Assembly (NCBI RefSeq): GCF_900217815.1
Contig: NZ_OBMT01000001.1
Span: 706,860 to 770,859, forward strand
DNA from: Rhodobacter maris
GTDB lineage: Bacteria; Pseudomonadota; Alphaproteobacteria; Rhodobacterales; Rhodobacteraceae
DNA: 64,000 nucleotides
Direction: 5' to 3'
Of this stretch, positions 28,824-38,923 are shown in pieces (the stretch's first letter is position 1; every line of letters begins with the position of its first letter). The notes beneath the pieces are model-generated. The model searched no databases. It was not told the DNA's origin and saw only the letters and a program-made list of their open reading frames with translations. A program made the position numbers and the translations under genes.

Positions 28824-29177
28824 TCAGTCGCGGCCCTGCGCGTCCATCAGCGCGCGCAGCATGCGCTCTTCGTCCATGTCGTCGGCGCGCGGCCGGTCGA
28901 TCTCGCCCGACATCAGCACGGCCATCGAATCTTCTTCGGGCTCGTCAACCTCGATCTGGGTCTGGTTGCTCTCGATCAGGCGCTCGCGCAGATCGTCGGC
29001 CAGCTGGGTTTCTTCCGCGATCTCGCGCAGAGCGACGACCGGGTTCTTGTCGTTGTCGCGGTCAACCGTGATCGGCGCGCCGGCAGCCACTTCACGGGCA
29101 CGATGCGCCGCGAGCATCACCAGCTCGAAGCGGTTCGGAACCTTGTCAACGCAGTCTTCAACCGTCACGCGGGCCAT
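28824..29177 (-). CDS. rpoZ: RNA polymerase omega subunit
   Basis: The 117-residue omega subunit starts [22 protein letters not shown] and [11 protein letters not shown], the conserved core that wraps the beta' subunit C-terminus. The acidic C-terminal extension is typical of alphaproteobacteria. The start at 29177 has GGAG upstream; a start two codons earlier is possible. The linkage rpoZ-rsh is conserved widely. Confidence 0.95.
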   Translation of the reverse strand: MARVTVEDCVDKVPNRFELVMLAAHRAREVAAGAPITVDRDNDKNPVVALREIAEETQLADDLRERLIESNQTQIEVDEPEEDSMAVLMSGEIDRPRADDMDEERMLRALMDAQGRD

Positions 29178-29212
29178 GGGCAACTCCAGTAGAACGGGGA
29201 GGTGTGAACCGC

Positions 29213-29830
29213 CTACTTAGTCGGTTGATCTGCGCTTGACAAGCCGCCGATCCCGTCGACCGGCGTCAAAAACGGCTCGAGGGCGGCTTTTTCCCCCGGA
29301 TCGAGGGCGGCGAGCATCCTCGCCACGCTGGCGCCTGTGACAGGATGGCGCCAGTTCGGCGCGATCTCCGCCAGTGGAACCAGCACGAAGGCCCGGTCTG
29401 CAAGGCGTGGATGCGGCAAGATCAGCCCTTCAGGGGCAATCTGGATCTGCCGTTCGAGCGGCAGCAGGCGCCATTCGGCCTCGGTCGCCGCATCGGGCAG
29501 CACCGCATCGCCCACGCCAAGAAGATCAAGGTCGATGCCGCGCGCCGCCCAGCGCGTGCTCCGCACCCGCCCCAGCGCGGCCTCGACCCGGTGAAGCGCC
29601 GCAAGGATCTCTTCCGGGCTGCCCGGCCCCGCAAGCCGTGCGCAGGCGTTGACGTAATCCGGACCGGAGCCGGCGGGAAAGGCGGGCGTGCGGTAGAACC
29701 GGCTCACCGCCAGAACCGCAAGGCTCGATTTGGCCAAAATCCCGAGTGCTTTCAGCAGGGTCTGCGCGGGCGTTCCGCCCGCTCCCGGAAGATTTGACCC
29801 TAAACCGATGAGAATCGTGTTATTATACAT
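29213..29830 (-). CDS. folK: 2-amino-4-hydroxy-6-hydroxymethyldihydropteridine pyrophosphokinase
   Basis: The 205-residue HPPK transfers pyrophosphate from ATP to the pterin in folate synthesis. It has [11 protein letters not shown] at the N-terminus, [10 protein letters not shown], and [13 protein letters not shown] with [22 protein letters not shown] chose ATG at 29830; a GTG seven codons upstream (29851) is also possible, and the binding site is weak for both. It heads the minus-strand cluster, and its upstream AT-rich stretch (29815-29900) probably holds divergent promoters with the NYN gene. Confidence 0.92.
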   Translation of the reverse strand: MYNNTILIGLGSNLPGAGGTPAQTLLKALGILAKSSLAVLAVSRFYRTPAFPAGSGPDYVNACARLAGPGSPEEILAALHRVEAALGRVRSTRWAARGIDLDLLGVGDAVLPDAATEAEWRLLPLERQIQIAPEGLILPHPRLADRAFVLVPLAEIAPNWRHPVTGASVARMLAALDPGEKAALEPFLTPVDGIGGLSSADQPTK

Positions 29831-29964
29831 AAGGACAGATACCTTATCCACTCGGCGGTTGCTATGCAGGAACCTCAGGCGGTTTCTCTGGCGTATTGGT
29901 TAATCGTTTTCCGCGTCCACCACTCACGACCTGTCGCCGCGGGACCGATAGAAAGGACTTATTG

Positions 29965-30531
29965 ATGTTTTACAAGGATGAACGCCTCGCCCTCTTTATA
30001 GACGGGTCAAACCTTTACGCTGCGGCGAAGGCACTCGGATTCGACATCGACTACAAGCTGCTTCGGCAGGAGTTCGAACGTCGGGGCAAGCTGGTGCGGG
30101 CCTTCTACTACACGGCGCTTCTGGAAAACGAGGAATACTCGCCCATCCGGCCGCTCGTCGACTGGCTGCACTACAACGGCTATGCGATGGTCACCAAGCC
30201 CGCCAAGGAATACACCGATTCGATGGGTCGGCGGAAGGTCAAGGGCAATATGGATATCGAGCTTGCGGTGAACGCGATGGAACTCGCGCCGCGGCTCGAC
30301 CATGCGGTGCTGTTCTCGGGCGACGGCGATTTCCGTCCGCTCGTCGAGGCGCTGCAACGGATGGGGGTGCGGGTTTCCGTGGTCTCCACGATTCGCTCGC
30401 AACCGCCGATGATCGCCGACGAGCTGCGCCGCCAGGCCGACAACTTCATCGAGCTCGACGCGCTGCGCGATGTGATCGGCCGTCCGCCGCGTGAACCACG
30501 CGAGCCGGTGCCCGAAACCTCGGAAGCCTGA
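29965..30531 (+). CDS. LabA-like NYN domain protein
   Basis: The 188-residue PIN-like NYN-domain protein has acidic metal-site motifs LFIDGSNL (about 11-18), MDIELAVNAM and FSGDGDFRPLVEAL, the set expected for a ribonuclease-type fold of the LabA/DUF88 family. The RNA target is unknown. AAAGGA lies upstream of ATG 29965; the upstream in-frame extension to 29896 is rejected. It is monocistronic and followed by a terminator. Confidence 0.87.
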   Translation: MFYKDERLALFIDGSNLYAAAKALGFDIDYKLLRQEFERRGKLVRAFYYTALLENEEYSPIRPLVDWLHYNGYAMVTKPAKEYTDSMGRRKVKGNMDIELAVNAMELAPRLDHAVLFSGDGDFRPLVEALQRMGVRVSVVSTIRSQPPMIADELRRQADNFIELDALRDVIGRPPREPREPVPETSEA

Positions 30532-30560
30532 GATCCTTCACCACACGCGGAAAACGCAAG

Positions 30561-30592
30561 GGCGGCGGTTCACTCCCGTCGCCTTTTGTTTT
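30561..30592 (+). terminator. Rho-independent terminator after the NYN gene
   Basis: An 8-bp stem (GGCGGCGG/CCGTCGCC with one G-U pair, loop TTCACTC, 30561-30583) is followed by TTTTGTTTT. It separates the NYN gene from the convergent pseudouridine synthase gene. Confidence 0.85.
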
Positions 30593-30614
30593 GGAAACGG
30601 CGCGTTTATTCCTC

Positions 30615-31268
30615 TCAGAACGGACAAGGCGCGGTGAAGGTCATGAATTGCCCGCCGTCAGGATGGCGCAGGCGCAGGCTCTCGGCATGCAGCATCAGCC
30701 GCGGAAAATCGCGCGCCGGCCCATCGGCATAGAGCGGATCGCCCAGGATCGGATGGCCGAGCGACAGCATGTGAACCCGCAACTGATGGCTGCGCCCGGT
30801 CAGGGGCGTGAGCCGCACCCGCGTTGTGCCCTCGGGCTCATGGCGCAACACGCGCCAGTCGGTTTGTGCGGGCTTGCCGATCTCATGGTTCACATGCTGG
30901 CGCGGCCGGTTCGGCCAGTCGACGCAGAGCGGCAGATCGACCTGCCCCGCCTTCGGGTCCAGATGCCCCCAGAGCCGGGCGAGATAGTGCTTCTTAGTCT
31001 GCCGGTGCTCGAATTGCAGACCAAGATGGCGCTGCGCATGCGGCGTGAGGGCGAAGACGATCACCCCCGAGGTATCTGCGTCGAGCCGGTGCACGAGGAG
31101 CACCTGCGGAAACGCGCCCTTCAGCCGCTCGATCAGGCAATCGGCTTTGTGCGCACCCTTTCCCGGCACGGACAACAACCCCGACTGCTTGTCGACCACG
31201 AGGATCTCATGATCGGCATGCAGGATGCGGGGCGGCTCTGCGGGCGGGAAATAGGCGTGATCGCTCAT
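30615..31268 (-). CDS. RluA-family pseudouridine synthase
   Basis: The 217-residue enzyme contains the RluA catalytic motif HRLDADTSGVIVFA, with the essential Asp, and C-terminal LTPLTGRSHQLRVHM and GHPILGDPLY. It isomerises uridine in rRNA or tRNA; the compact size without an S4 domain suggests the RluA-like (dual tRNA/23S) subgroup, but the site is not known. The start at 31268 (MSDHAYF) is 31 bases after the msrC-like gene. Confidence 0.9.
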   Translation of the reverse strand: MSDHAYFPPAEPPRILHADHEILVVDKQSGLLSVPGKGAHKADCLIERLKGAFPQVLLVHRLDADTSGVIVFALTPHAQRHLGLQFEHRQTKKHYLARLWGHLDPKAGQVDLPLCVDWPNRPRQHVNHEIGKPAQTDWRVLRHEPEGTTRVRLTPLTGRSHQLRVHMLSLGHPILGDPLYADGPARDFPRLMLHAESLRLRHPDGGQFMTFTAPCPF

Positions 31269-31299
31269 GCCCTCCGCATGGCGCGGGTGCGGGGCGCCG

Positions 31300-31767
31300 T
31301 CAAGCCAGGCTGAACGTTGCCGCGAGAATCGCCTCAAGCGCGCGAGCATCCTCTTCGGTGAAGGCCGCGGGGGCGTTGCTGTCGATATCGAGCACACCGA
31401 TGAGCCGCCCGCCCGCCCCGAAGACGGGAATCACCAGCTCCGATCGGGTCGAAGAGGAACAGGCGATATGGCCCGCAAACGCCTCGACATCGGCAACAAG
31501 CTGGGTGCGGCGCTCGCGCGCGGCCGCCCCGCAGACACCGCGGGAGAAGGGAATCACCAAACAGCCATGACCGCCCTGATAGGGGCCGATCTTCAGCACC
31601 CCGGGCTCGGTGACGCGGTAAAAACCGGTCCAGTCAAACCGATCATCGGCGTGATGGATTTCGCAGGCGAGCGTGGCCATCAGCGCCACCTCGTCGCTTT
31701 CCCCTGCGGTCAGGGCTTTGATGGTCCGGGAGAGGGTCTGGTAATCTGCGGGCATCTGGGCCGTCAT
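31300..31767 (-). CDS. msrC: Free methionine-(R)-sulfoxide reductase (GAF domain)
   Basis: This 155-residue single GAF-domain protein reduces free Met-R-sulfoxide. Three cysteines, C69, C79 and C103, have the same spacing as the E. coli fRMsr cysteines 84, 94 and 118. They lie in GCLVIPFSRGVCG and GHIACSSSTRSE. The last motif reads SSS where many homologues have a DAxS pattern. Start at 31767. It is likely co-transcribed with the downstream pseudouridine synthase gene. Confidence 0.9.
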   Translation of the reverse strand: MTAQMPADYQTLSRTIKALTAGESDEVALMATLACEIHHADDRFDWTGFYRVTEPGVLKIGPYQGGHGCLVIPFSRGVCGAAARERRTQLVADVEAFAGHIACSSSTRSELVIPVFGAGGRLIGVLDIDSNAPAAFTEEDARALEAILAATFSLA

Positions 31768-31841
31768 TCTTTATGCTGGATACCGATTGGTAAGCTTTCG
31801 CTTCTAGGCTGAACCAAACGTTTCGGCCCCGGAGAGGCAAG

Positions 31842-32189
31842 ATGAATCTTTACGCGGAAGCCAGGGCTGGCGCCCTTATCGTTACCGTGGACGAAGAGCG
31901 GCTCGATGCTGCGATCGCGATCCGGTTCAAGGACCGGATGCGCGAAGTGACAATGCAGCCTTCGCAACGGGTGCTGCTCGACCTGTCGCGGGTCGGGTTC
32001 CTCGACAGTTCGGGGCTTGGTGCGGTCGTGGCCGTGATGAAATCGCTCTCTCCCGAGCGTTCGCTCGAACTAGTGGGGCTGACGCCCAATGTGGAGCGTG
32101 TGTTCCGGCTCACCCGGATGGATTCGGTATTTACCCTGCATCCGGATGTGGACGCCGCATTGCGCAAGGGGATGCGCCATGCTGGCTGA
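31842..32189 (+). CDS. STAS-domain anti-sigma factor antagonist (RsbV-like)
   Basis: The 115-residue STAS domain has the phosphorylatable serine region GFLDSSGLGAVVAV (S56/S57), the hallmark of partner-switching antagonists. When unphosphorylated it would bind the adjacent kinase-type anti-sigma protein. A GAGAGGCAAG stretch precedes the ATG. It overlaps the next gene by 11 bases. No sigma factor gene or PP2C phosphatase gene is adjacent. Confidence 0.9.
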   Translation: MNLYAEARAGALIVTVDEERLDAAIAIRFKDRMREVTMQPSQRVLLDLSRVGFLDSSGLGAVVAVMKSLSPERSLELVGLTPNVERVFRLTRMDSVFTLHPDVDAALRKGMRHAG

Positions 32190-32676
32190 CGGATCGCAGC
32201 CGCTACGCGGCGGGGCGGAGCCGTCACCGGCCCGACCCGAGGCAAAGATCTTTCATCATTCCTTCGCCGCAACGCCCTTTGCCGTGCGCACCGCGTTGCG
32301 CACCGCTCTCGCGCGGTTCCTGCGTCAGCTCAGCCCCGACGAGGCGGGCACGCTCGAACTGGTGCTGGCGGAGGTGCTCAACAACATCGTCGAACATGGC
32401 TACAGCGAGACTGAGCATGGCACGATCACCCTGTCGCTGGTGCGTGACCACCGTGGCCTGAGCTGCTCGATCAGCGATGACGGGGTGGAACTGCCGCCCG
32501 CCTGCCTCGCGCGCTCGATCGACAAGACCCAACGCCCAGAACCGCAGGCCTTGCCCGAGGGTGGCTTCGGCTGGTTTCTGATTCACGATCTGGTCGAGGA
32601 TCTCGGCTATCACCGTGCCAATGGCCGCAACCTTCTGGCGTTTCGGATGCCGGTCGCCTGCCCTCCTGTCGCCTGA
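32179..32676 (+). CDS. Anti-sigma factor serine kinase-like ATPase (RsbW-like)
   Basis: This 165-residue HATPase_c protein has an N box (VLAEVLNNIVEHGY), a G1-like ISDDGVELPP and GGFGWFLIHDLVEDLGY, matching RsbW/SpoIIAB-type kinases. It probably phosphorylates the upstream STAS protein and binds an unidentified partner. The ATG at 32179 lies within the STAS gene (11-base overlap), so the pair is coupled. The target sigma factor or effector cannot be identified from the window. Confidence 0.87.
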   Translation: MLADGSQPLRGGAEPSPARPEAKIFHHSFAATPFAVRTALRTALARFLRQLSPDEAGTLELVLAEVLNNIVEHGYSETEHGTITLSLVRDHRGLSCSISDDGVELPPACLARSIDKTQRPEPQALPEGGFGWFLIHDLVEDLGYHRANGRNLLAFRMPVACPPVA

Positions 32677-32684
32677 CCCAAAGG

Positions 32685-33011
32685 TCAGTTGAGCTGAAAC
32701 TGCAGCGGGTAACGCCCGTCCGTAAAATCGCCGAAAAGATCCCCGAGGTCGGGATGCTCGACCGGCTCGCCCGAAGGGTCTGCCATCAGGTTCTGCTCGG
32801 AAACATAGGCGACGTAGTAGCTGTCATCGTTTTCCGCAAGCAGATGGTAGAACGGCTGGTCCCGGCTCGGACGGCTGTCTTCCGGGATTGCCTCATACCA
32901 GGCCTCGGAATTGGAAAACATCGCGTCCACATCGAAGACAACCCCGCGAAACGGGTGTTTTCTGTGCCGGACGATCTGGCCAATATGATATTTTGCGCGT
33001 GTCGTCTGCAT
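32685..33011 (-). CDS. hspQ: Heat shock protein HspQ
   Basis: The 108-residue YccV/HspQ-family protein contains AKYHIGQIVRHRKHPFRGVVFDVD and FYHLLAENDDSYYVAYVSEQNL. In E. coli HspQ is a hemimethylated-DNA-binding protein and a Lon specificity enhancer. GGAGGG precedes ATG 33011; a GTG one codon earlier is possible. It is convergent with the anti-sigma kinase gene and divergent from the transglycosylase gene (245-bp gap, no other feature seen). Confidence 0.92.
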   Translation of the reverse strand: MQTTRAKYHIGQIVRHRKHPFRGVVFDVDAMFSNSEAWYEAIPEDSRPSRDQPFYHLLAENDDSYYVAYVSEQNLMADPSGEPVEHPDLGDLFGDFTDGRYPLQFQLN

Positions 33012-33256
33012 CACAGCCCTCCGAATATAGTTTAGTAATCCTTACCGGGCGCGATGTCCATAAATTGCCCGCAAGGCTGCGGAAACAAACTGTCGAATCT
33101 CTCCCAACAGTGACCGCCCGAACCGCCCCGGGAGCATGGTTTCGCTTTCGTCCCGCAACGAAATTCCGTAGACTATCGCAAGAAACAGGGCCGAAAAGGC
33201 CAGAGCAGTCCACAGCCGGCGCCGCTGGCCATGAAAAACCGCACAGGCTGAGCGCG

Positions 33257-33832
33257 ATGAAGAATTTTCTGATCCTGACTGCCGTTCTGGTCCTCGGATC
33301 CTGCGGCGGCGGGTCGCAAGCCCCCCGCAACCTCGACAATGCCTGCCTTCTGGCGCGCGAAAAACCGGCCTATTATTCCGCGATGAAACGTGCCGAGTCG
33401 CGCTGGGGCGTGCCGGTACACGTGCAAATGGCCACGATCCATCAGGAATCCCGTTTTGTTGCCAATGCCAAGACCCCGCATCGCTATGCGCTTGGCGTGA
33501 TCCCTTTGGGGCGGCAGAGCTCGGCACGCGGCTTCAGCCAGGCGCTCGACGGCACCTGGGAAGATTATCAACGCGCCACGCGCCGGTATGGCGCCCGCCG
33601 TACGAAAATTCAGGACGCGACCGATTTCATGGGCTGGTATATGGACGGTTCGACCGAGAAGCTCGGGATCTCGAAATGGGATGCCCGTGCGCAATATCTT
33701 GCCTATCACGAGGGCCGCACCGGCTACGCGAATGGCAGTTACAACGCGAAGGGCTGGCTGCTGGCCGTGGCCGACAAGGTCGCCGCGCGCGCCGAGATGT
33801 ATCGCCAGCAATTGCGCAGTTGTCGGCGTTGA
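33257..33832 (+). CDS. Lytic transglycosylase-like lipoprotein (SLT domain)
   Basis: The 191-residue predicted outer-membrane lipoprotein has a signal peptide with lipobox LGSC (Cys16) and an SLT-type domain with the catalytic Glu in ATIHQESRF, followed by ARGFSQALDGTWEDY and YLAYHEGRTGY. It probably cleaves peptidoglycan glycan strands. It is smaller than Slt70 and resembles EmtA/MltC-like catalytic domains only in the core. An upstream in-frame extension is not coding. Confidence 0.85.
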   Translation: MKNFLILTAVLVLGSCGGGSQAPRNLDNACLLAREKPAYYSAMKRAESRWGVPVHVQMATIHQESRFVANAKTPHRYALGVIPLGRQSSARGFSQALDGTWEDYQRATRRYGARRTKIQDATDFMGWYMDGSTEKLGISKWDARAQYLAYHEGRTGYANGSYNAKGWLLAVADKVAARAEMYRQQLRSCRR

Positions 33833-33868
33833 ACCGGATGATCGCCGCGGCGGCCCGATGGCCCCGCA

Positions 33869-34468
33869 TTATTGCCGGCGGCGCTGGGTTTCCTGCGTGA
33901 TCGAGAATTTCGAAGCACCGATCGTGACCCCGGGCTTGAGCCCGTTCAGGATCACTGCCGTGCGCGCGCCGCTTTCGTCGGTGATCACCCATTGCGTGAG
34001 CTGCAGCGGGCTGGCCGAAAAGATCAGCCGGATCGTGCCATATTCGGGGTGCTCAGGATCTTGCACCACCACCACGGTGTCACCGTTCTCTTCCTCATGG
34101 CCCACCACCATCCGCGCCTGCGCCAGGTCGATCTTCGGCGCGAGAATCAGATTCAGCGGCGTGCGTTTGAGCGGATATTGCTCGGCCATCTGGTTCGATT
34201 TCGGGTCAAAAATCGCCACCGTGCCAGCGGAGGCAAGCACCAGAGCCTCGTTGTGATCATATTCGAACCGCATCTTGCCGGGTCGCTGCAGGTAGAGATG
34301 TCCGGTCGAACGACTGCCATCGGCATTGATCTGGGTGAAGCCTGCCTCAGCGCTTTTCAGCCCGTTGAGATAGGCCGAAATCATGGCCAGCGGCGCCTTC
34401 TCGGCCAGCGCCGGGGCAGAAAGCACGAGAAGCAGAACGGGAGCGAGGGCGAGGCGTCGAAGGATCAT
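33869..34468 (-). CDS. lolA: Outer-membrane lipoprotein carrier protein LolA
   Basis: The 199-residue periplasmic chaperone carries lipoproteins from LolCDE to LolB. The signal peptide is MILRRLALAPVLLLVLSAPALA with likely cleavage after ALA, followed by the LolA beta-sheet with FTQINADGSRSTGHLYLQRPGKMRFEY (shown as two halves of the conserved region). The start at 34468 is chosen because it begins the signal peptide, although the ribosome binding site is weak. A hairpin lies 12 bases upstream in the ftsK-lolA gap. Confidence 0.9.
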   Translation of the reverse strand: MILRRLALAPVLLLVLSAPALAEKAPLAMISAYLNGLKSAEAGFTQINADGSRSTGHLYLQRPGKMRFEYDHNEALVLASAGTVAIFDPKSNQMAEQYPLKRTPLNLILAPKIDLAQARMVVGHEEENGDTVVVVQDPEHPEYGTIRLIFSASPLQLTQWVITDESGARTAVILNGLKPGVTIGASKFSITQETQRRRQ

Positions 34469-34480
34469 GCGGAGATAATA

Positions 34481-34511
34481 GCGCAGGGCGAGCCCGAAAA
34501 CAGCCCTGCGC
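34481..34511 (-). promoter_or_regulatory. Hairpin between ftsK and lolA
   Basis: A perfect 9-bp inverted repeat (GCGCAGGGC 34481-34489, GCCCTGCGC 34503-34511) has a 13-nt loop. In the minus-strand transcript it follows ftsK by 45 bases and precedes the lolA start by 12, followed by TATTAT. It may be a partial terminator, an attenuator or a processing site that lets lolA be expressed at a different level from ftsK. Confidence 0.45.
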
Positions 34512-34556
34512 CGCTCACGTTGCGCGCAGCCACGATCACATTCACGCAGGGCAGGC

Positions 34557-37500
34557 TCACTGCTCGGGCACCAGAATCTCGCGCTTGCCCACATGGTTGG
34601 CCTGCGTCACCACACCCTGCTCCTCCATCTGCTCGACGAGCCGGGCGGCCTTGTTGTAGCCGATGCCGAGCTTGCGCTGGATATAGGAGGTCGAGCATTT
34701 GCGATCCTTGATCACGATCGCCACCGCCTGATCATAAAGCGCATCCTCGCCATCGGTATTGCCGCCAAGGCCCAGCACCGCGTCAATATCGGACGCGCTC
34801 TCCTCATCGGGCCCGTCAACCACGCCCGACATGTATTCGGGCGGCCCGAAGCTTTTCAGATGGCTGACGATTTCCTCCACTTCCTCGTCGGAGACAAACG
34901 GCCCGTGAATCCGGGTGATGCGCGAGCCCGCGCCCATGTAGAGCATGTCGCCCATGCCCAGAAGCTGCTCCGCCCCCTGCTCGCCCAAAATCGTGCGGCT
35001 GTCGATTTTCGAGGTCACCTGGAACGAGATCCGGGTCGGGAAGTTCGCCTTGATCGTGCCGGTGATGACATCGACCGAGGGGCGCTGCGTGGCCATGATC
35101 AGGTGAATTCCGCTCGCCCGCGCCATCTGCGCAAGGCGCTGGATGCAGGCCTCGATCTCCTTGCCCGCCACCATCATCAGGTCCGCCATCTCGTCGACGA
35201 TCACGACGATATAGGGGAAGGGCTGGGGCAGGAATTCCTCGGTCTCGAAAACGGGTTCGCCCGATTCCTCGTCAAAGCCCGTCTGCACGGTACGCTTGAA
35301 CATCTCGCCGCGGTCCATCGCCTCGCGCACGCGGCCGTTGTAACCCTCGATGTTGCGCACGCCCATCTTCGACATGCGCCGGTAGCGCTCCTCCATCTCG
35401 CCCACCACCCATTTGAGCGCGACGACGGCCTTTTTCGGGTCGGTCACGACGGGCGAGAGCAGATGCGGAATGCCGTCATAGACGGAAAGTTCCAGCATCT
35501 TCGGGTCGATCATGATCAACCGGCATTCCTCGGGAGAGAGCTTGTAAAGGAGCGAGAGGATCATCGTGTTGATGGCGACAGATTTGCCCGAACCGGTGGT
35601 ACCGGCAATCAGCAGGTGGGGCATCTTGGCGAGGTTCGCCACCACCGCGTCACCGGCGATATCCTTGCCGAGCGCAAGCGGCAGGCGCATGTTGCTGTCA
35701 CCAAAGTCGCGCGCCGAAAGGATCTCGCGCAGAACCACCTTTTCGCGGTGCGCATTGGGCAGTTCGATGCCGATCACCGAGCGGCCCGGCACGGTGGAAA
35801 CGCGCGCCGAAAGCGCTGACATCGAGCGGGCGATGTCATCGGCAAGCCCGATCACGCGCGACGCCTTCAGACCCGGCGCCGGTTCCAGCTCATACATGGT
35901 GACAACGGGGCCGGGGCGGACAGAGACGATCTCGCCCTTCACACCGTAATCTTCGAGCACGCTTTCGAGCATGCGGGCGTTTTCCTCAAGCGCCTCATCG
36001 GACAACGTATGGCGCTGGATCGTGCTCGGATTGGTGAGCAGGCTCAGCGGCGGCACCTCATAGGCAGGAACCTGCGGCGCGTCGAACCGGAGCGCCGGCT
36101 GCGCCTCGGCAAGGGCCTGTTTCGAGGGCGCAAGCGACTTGCGCGGCGGGGCGACGATGCGGCGCTCGGGCGCGGCAGGCACGACGGCGCGGTTGAGCAC
36201 AGGGCGCAGCACGGGCGCGCCCTGCGGCATCGGCGGAATGTCGTCATCGCCAAGGTCGGCGAAGACGTTGCGCTCTTCCTCGGCCTCGACGTCGGCAAAG
36301 CCTTCCCAGTCTTCCTCGGGCGCGATCTCCATCGCAAAGGCGGTCCGGTGAGCGGGGGCAATGCTCTCGGGCTCCACCGGCGCGAAAGCCTCCAGCTCGG
36401 GCGCGGAGACGGCGGCCGGAGCGGCGAGCGGCGCCGCGAAGCCCGCTCCGGCAAGGGCGGGCGCCGCCACTCCGGGCATAAAGCGCGGGCGCGCCTGAAG
36501 CGGCGGCTCGGCGCGCACGAGCGGCGTGGGCGGGGCTTTCGGGCCGCGCGCAAGGCGCGCGGAAACCGCGGCGAGAACCGAGGCCGGAGCGGAAAGAACC
36601 GTAGCGGCAGGCGCAGGCGCAGGATCGGGCAGCGACGGAGCGCCCCGGTCCTCGACCGGCGCAGGCGCGCTCAACACCGGTTCGGCGCGCAGCGGCAGCG
36701 CGGGGGCTGCGGGCGGCGGCGGAGGCGGCGCCGCGGCGCGGGTCTTCACTGCCTCCTGGATACGCGCCTTGATGCGATCTTCGGAGGGGGCTTCGGAAGC
36801 ATAAAAAGCCGCCGCATGCATCGGTTCAACGAGTTCCGGCTCGAGGCTGAAATCCTCGTCATATCCAAGGTTCACCGGCTCATGCGCCCGGCGTACCCGC
36901 GACGCCATGAGCGGGCGTGCAGGCTCGCTCGCAAGGGCAGGTGCCCCTGCGGCAGCCCTGCGACCAAGCTCCCAAGCCTGTTGCGCCTGCCAGGCGGCGT
37001 CTTGCTCGGCGCGTTCGGCGGCTGCGGCGCGGCGGTCGCGACGCGCCGCGGCGGCCTCTTGGGCCAACGCGACCGAGCGCGCGGCGCCCCGGCCCGCCGC
37101 GCTCATCGCCGCCGCATAAAGGGTGATCGCCCCGAGCCGCAAGAACCGCGCGATTGCCTGCAGTTCCGCCCGGTCGAAGCCCATCACGAACAGGCTCGCG
37201 GCAAGGCTCGCAAGCGCCATCACCACCGTCATCAGCTTCAGCCCGACCACGCCCGAAACCGGCAGCACCCCCAGCAGCGAGCCCGCGATCATGTCGCCAA
37301 AGTTGCCGCCAAGCCCATAGGCCTGCTTCCAGCCCGCGCCGGGCACGAGAAGTGCAGCATAAACGGCTGCGACCGCGATCGCGATCGGCAAAAACACCAT
37401 TCGCCCCATCGCGCGATCGGCGCCGCGGTGGAGCATGTGGCGCCCTCCCCAAACCACAAGCGCTACCGGCAAGAGCCAGCCGCCACGGCCACAGATGACC

Positions 37501-37733
37501 ACGAGGGGCGAAGCGATTGCAGCGCCGATCCGGCCCAGCCAGTTCTGCACCGGCGCATCGGACACCGCCATCCAGCTCGGATCCTCGGGAGTGTAGGAGA
37601 TCAGCATCATCGCGCTCAGCACGCCGAGAACCACGAAGAGGACGCCCAGAAGCTCCCTTCCCCGCCGTTCCAGAACGGCCTGGGTATCCTGATCGAGAAG
37701 CGGGTCGCGTTGCCTTGCCTGATATGATGCCAT
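34557..37733 (-). CDS. ftsK: DNA translocase FtsK
   Basis: The 1058-residue septal DNA pump has several N-terminal membrane segments (about 30-50, 75-95, 110-135, 150-195), a proline/alanine-rich linker of over 300 residues (about 230-590), the motor with Walker A GTTGSGKS (K near 717) and Walker [12 protein letters not shown], and the C-terminal gamma winged helix ([20 protein letters not shown]). It coordinates chromosome-dimer resolution with division. The start [13 protein letters not shown] at 37733 has GAGGACAG upstream. It follows the aminotransferase gene by 11 bases. Confidence 0.95.
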   Translation of the reverse strand: MASYQARQRDPLLDQDTQAVLERRGRELLGVLFVVLGVLSAMMLISYTPEDPSWMAVSDAPVQNWLGRIGAAIASPLVVICGRGGWLLPVALVVWGGRHMLHRGADRAMGRMVFLPIAIAVAAVYAALLVPGAGWKQAYGLGGNFGDMIAGSLLGVLPVSGVVGLKLMTVVMALASLAASLFVMGFDRAELQAIARFLRLGAITLYAAAMSAAGRGAARSVALAQEAAAARRDRRAAAAERAEQDAAWQAQQAWELGRRAAAGAPALASEPARPLMASRVRRAHEPVNLGYDEDFSLEPELVEPMHAAAFYASEAPSEDRIKARIQEAVKTRAAAPPPPPPAAPALPLRAEPVLSAPAPVEDRGAPSLPDPAPAPAATVLSAPASVLAAVSARLARGPKAPPTPLVRAEPPLQARPRFMPGVAAPALAGAGFAAPLAAPAAVSAPELEAFAPVEPESIAPAHRTAFAMEIAPEEDWEGFADVEAEEERNVFADLGDDDIPPMPQGAPVLRPVLNRAVVPAAPERRIVAPPRKSLAPSKQALAEAQPALRFDAPQVPAYEVPPLSLLTNPSTIQRHTLSDEALEENARMLESVLEDYGVKGEIVSVRPGPVVTMYELEPAPGLKASRVIGLADDIARSMSALSARVSTVPGRSVIGIELPNAHREKVVLREILSARDFGDSNMRLPLALGKDIAGDAVVANLAKMPHLLIAGTTGSGKSVAINTMILSLLYKLSPEECRLIMIDPKMLELSVYDGIPHLLSPVVTDPKKAVVALKWVVGEMEERYRRMSKMGVRNIEGYNGRVREAMDRGEMFKRTVQTGFDEESGEPVFETEEFLPQPFPYIVVIVDEMADLMMVAGKEIEACIQRLAQMARASGIHLIMATQRPSVDVITGTIKANFPTRISFQVTSKIDSRTILGEQGAEQLLGMGDMLYMGAGSRITRIHGPFVSDEEVEEIVSHLKSFGPPEYMSGVVDGPDEESASDIDAVLGLGGNTDGEDALYDQAVAIVIKDRKCSTSYIQRKLGIGYNKAARLVEQMEEQGVVTQANHVGKREILVPEQ

Positions 37734-37744
37734 CCGAACTGTCC

Positions 37745-38923
37745 TCACCTGTGCAAGCAGTCGCGCAGCAAAACAAGGCCGCGCCGCGTTTCTTCTCTTG
37801 GGGCGACCAATGCCACCCGAATGTATTTCTGCCCGGGGTTCTCGCCGGCCACGTCCCGCGCGAGATAGGCACCGGGCAGCACCTTCACCCCGGTTTCGCG
37901 CCAGAGCTTCAGCGTGGCCGCCTCGCCGTCCTCGACCGGCAGCCAGAGGAAGAACCCGCCCTCGGGCAGCCGGAACGAGTTCACGCCGTCGAAGACCTCG
38001 GCGGCATCGGCATATTTCTGCGCGTAAAGCGCGCGATTTTCCGCGACATGGGTCTCATCGGCCCAGGCGCGCTCGGACACGCGCTGAATGGGTTGGGGCA
38101 GCGGCGCCCCGGCATAGGCGCGTAACTGCCGGATCTGCTTCATCGCCTGCGGCCCCGCGGCGCAAAAGCCCGAGCGCAGGCCGGGCAGGTTCGAGCGCTT
38201 GGAGAGCGAGTGGAACACGACCGCACGTTCCGGGTCGGCCCCGGTCTCGCGCACCACCTCAAGCAGGCCCGGCGGTGGCGCAAGCCGCCAGATCTCGGAA
38301 TAGCATTCGTCGGCAAAGATGCGGAAATCATGCTTCTCGGCGAGCGCCAGAAGCCGCGCGAGATAATCGCGCGAGGCCACAGCGCCTTGCGGGTTGCCGG
38401 GCGAGCACAGATAGGCGATCGCGGTGCGGTCGAGCACCTCGGCGGGCAAGCTCTCGTAATCGGGCAAAAAGCCCGTCTCCTCGGTTGCGGGCACAAAGAC
38501 CGGGTCCGCCCCGACAGTGACCGCGGCGATCGCATAGACCTGATAGAACGGGTTCGGCATCAGCACCACAGGGCGCTTGCCATTCTTGGTTTCCGGGCAA
38601 AGCGCGACGGCGGCATTGAAAAGCCCTTCGCGCGTGCCGTTGAGCACCATGATCCGATCTGTGCCCACGTCGACACTGTAGCGCCGCGCGAGCCAGCCAG
38701 AGATCGCGCCCAGCAGTTCGGGCGTCCCGTCATTGGCCGGATACTGGCCGAATTCCGCCAGATGCGCCGCGAGCACGTCGCCCACGAAGGCGGGCATCGG
38801 ATGGCGCGGCTCGCCGATCGACATGGCAATCGGGGCGGCGCCGGGCTCGGTGCCGTCCAACAGCCGCCGCAAACGCGGAAAAGCATATTCGGGCAGGTTC
38901 GCAAACCGCTCGGGGAAATCCAT
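37745..38923 (-). CDS. dapC: Class I/II aminotransferase, probable N-succinyldiaminopimelate aminotransferase
   Basis: This 392-residue fold-type I PLP enzyme has the Schiff-base Lys in [23 protein letters not shown] with the conserved Asn, and ADECYSEIW. Its similarity to DapC and the presence of dapD and dapE nearby point to the succinyl-aminoketopimelate transamination step of lysine/peptidoglycan synthesis, but other specificities cannot be excluded by sequence alone. The start is preceded by GAGGCACAG. It is followed by ftsK after 11 bases. Confidence 0.78.
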   Translation of the reverse strand: MDFPERFANLPEYAFPRLRRLLDGTEPGAAPIAMSIGEPRHPMPAFVGDVLAAHLAEFGQYPANDGTPELLGAISGWLARRYSVDVGTDRIMVLNGTREGLFNAAVALCPETKNGKRPVVLMPNPFYQVYAIAAVTVGADPVFVPATEETGFLPDYESLPAEVLDRTAIAYLCSPGNPQGAVASRDYLARLLALAEKHDFRIFADECYSEIWRLAPPPGLLEVVRETGADPERAVVFHSLSKRSNLPGLRSGFCAAGPQAMKQIRQLRAYAGAPLPQPIQRVSERAWADETHVAENRALYAQKYADAAEVFDGVNSFRLPEGGFFLWLPVEDGEAATLKLWRETGVKVLPGAYLARDVAGENPGQKYIRVALVAPREETRRGLVLLRDCLHR

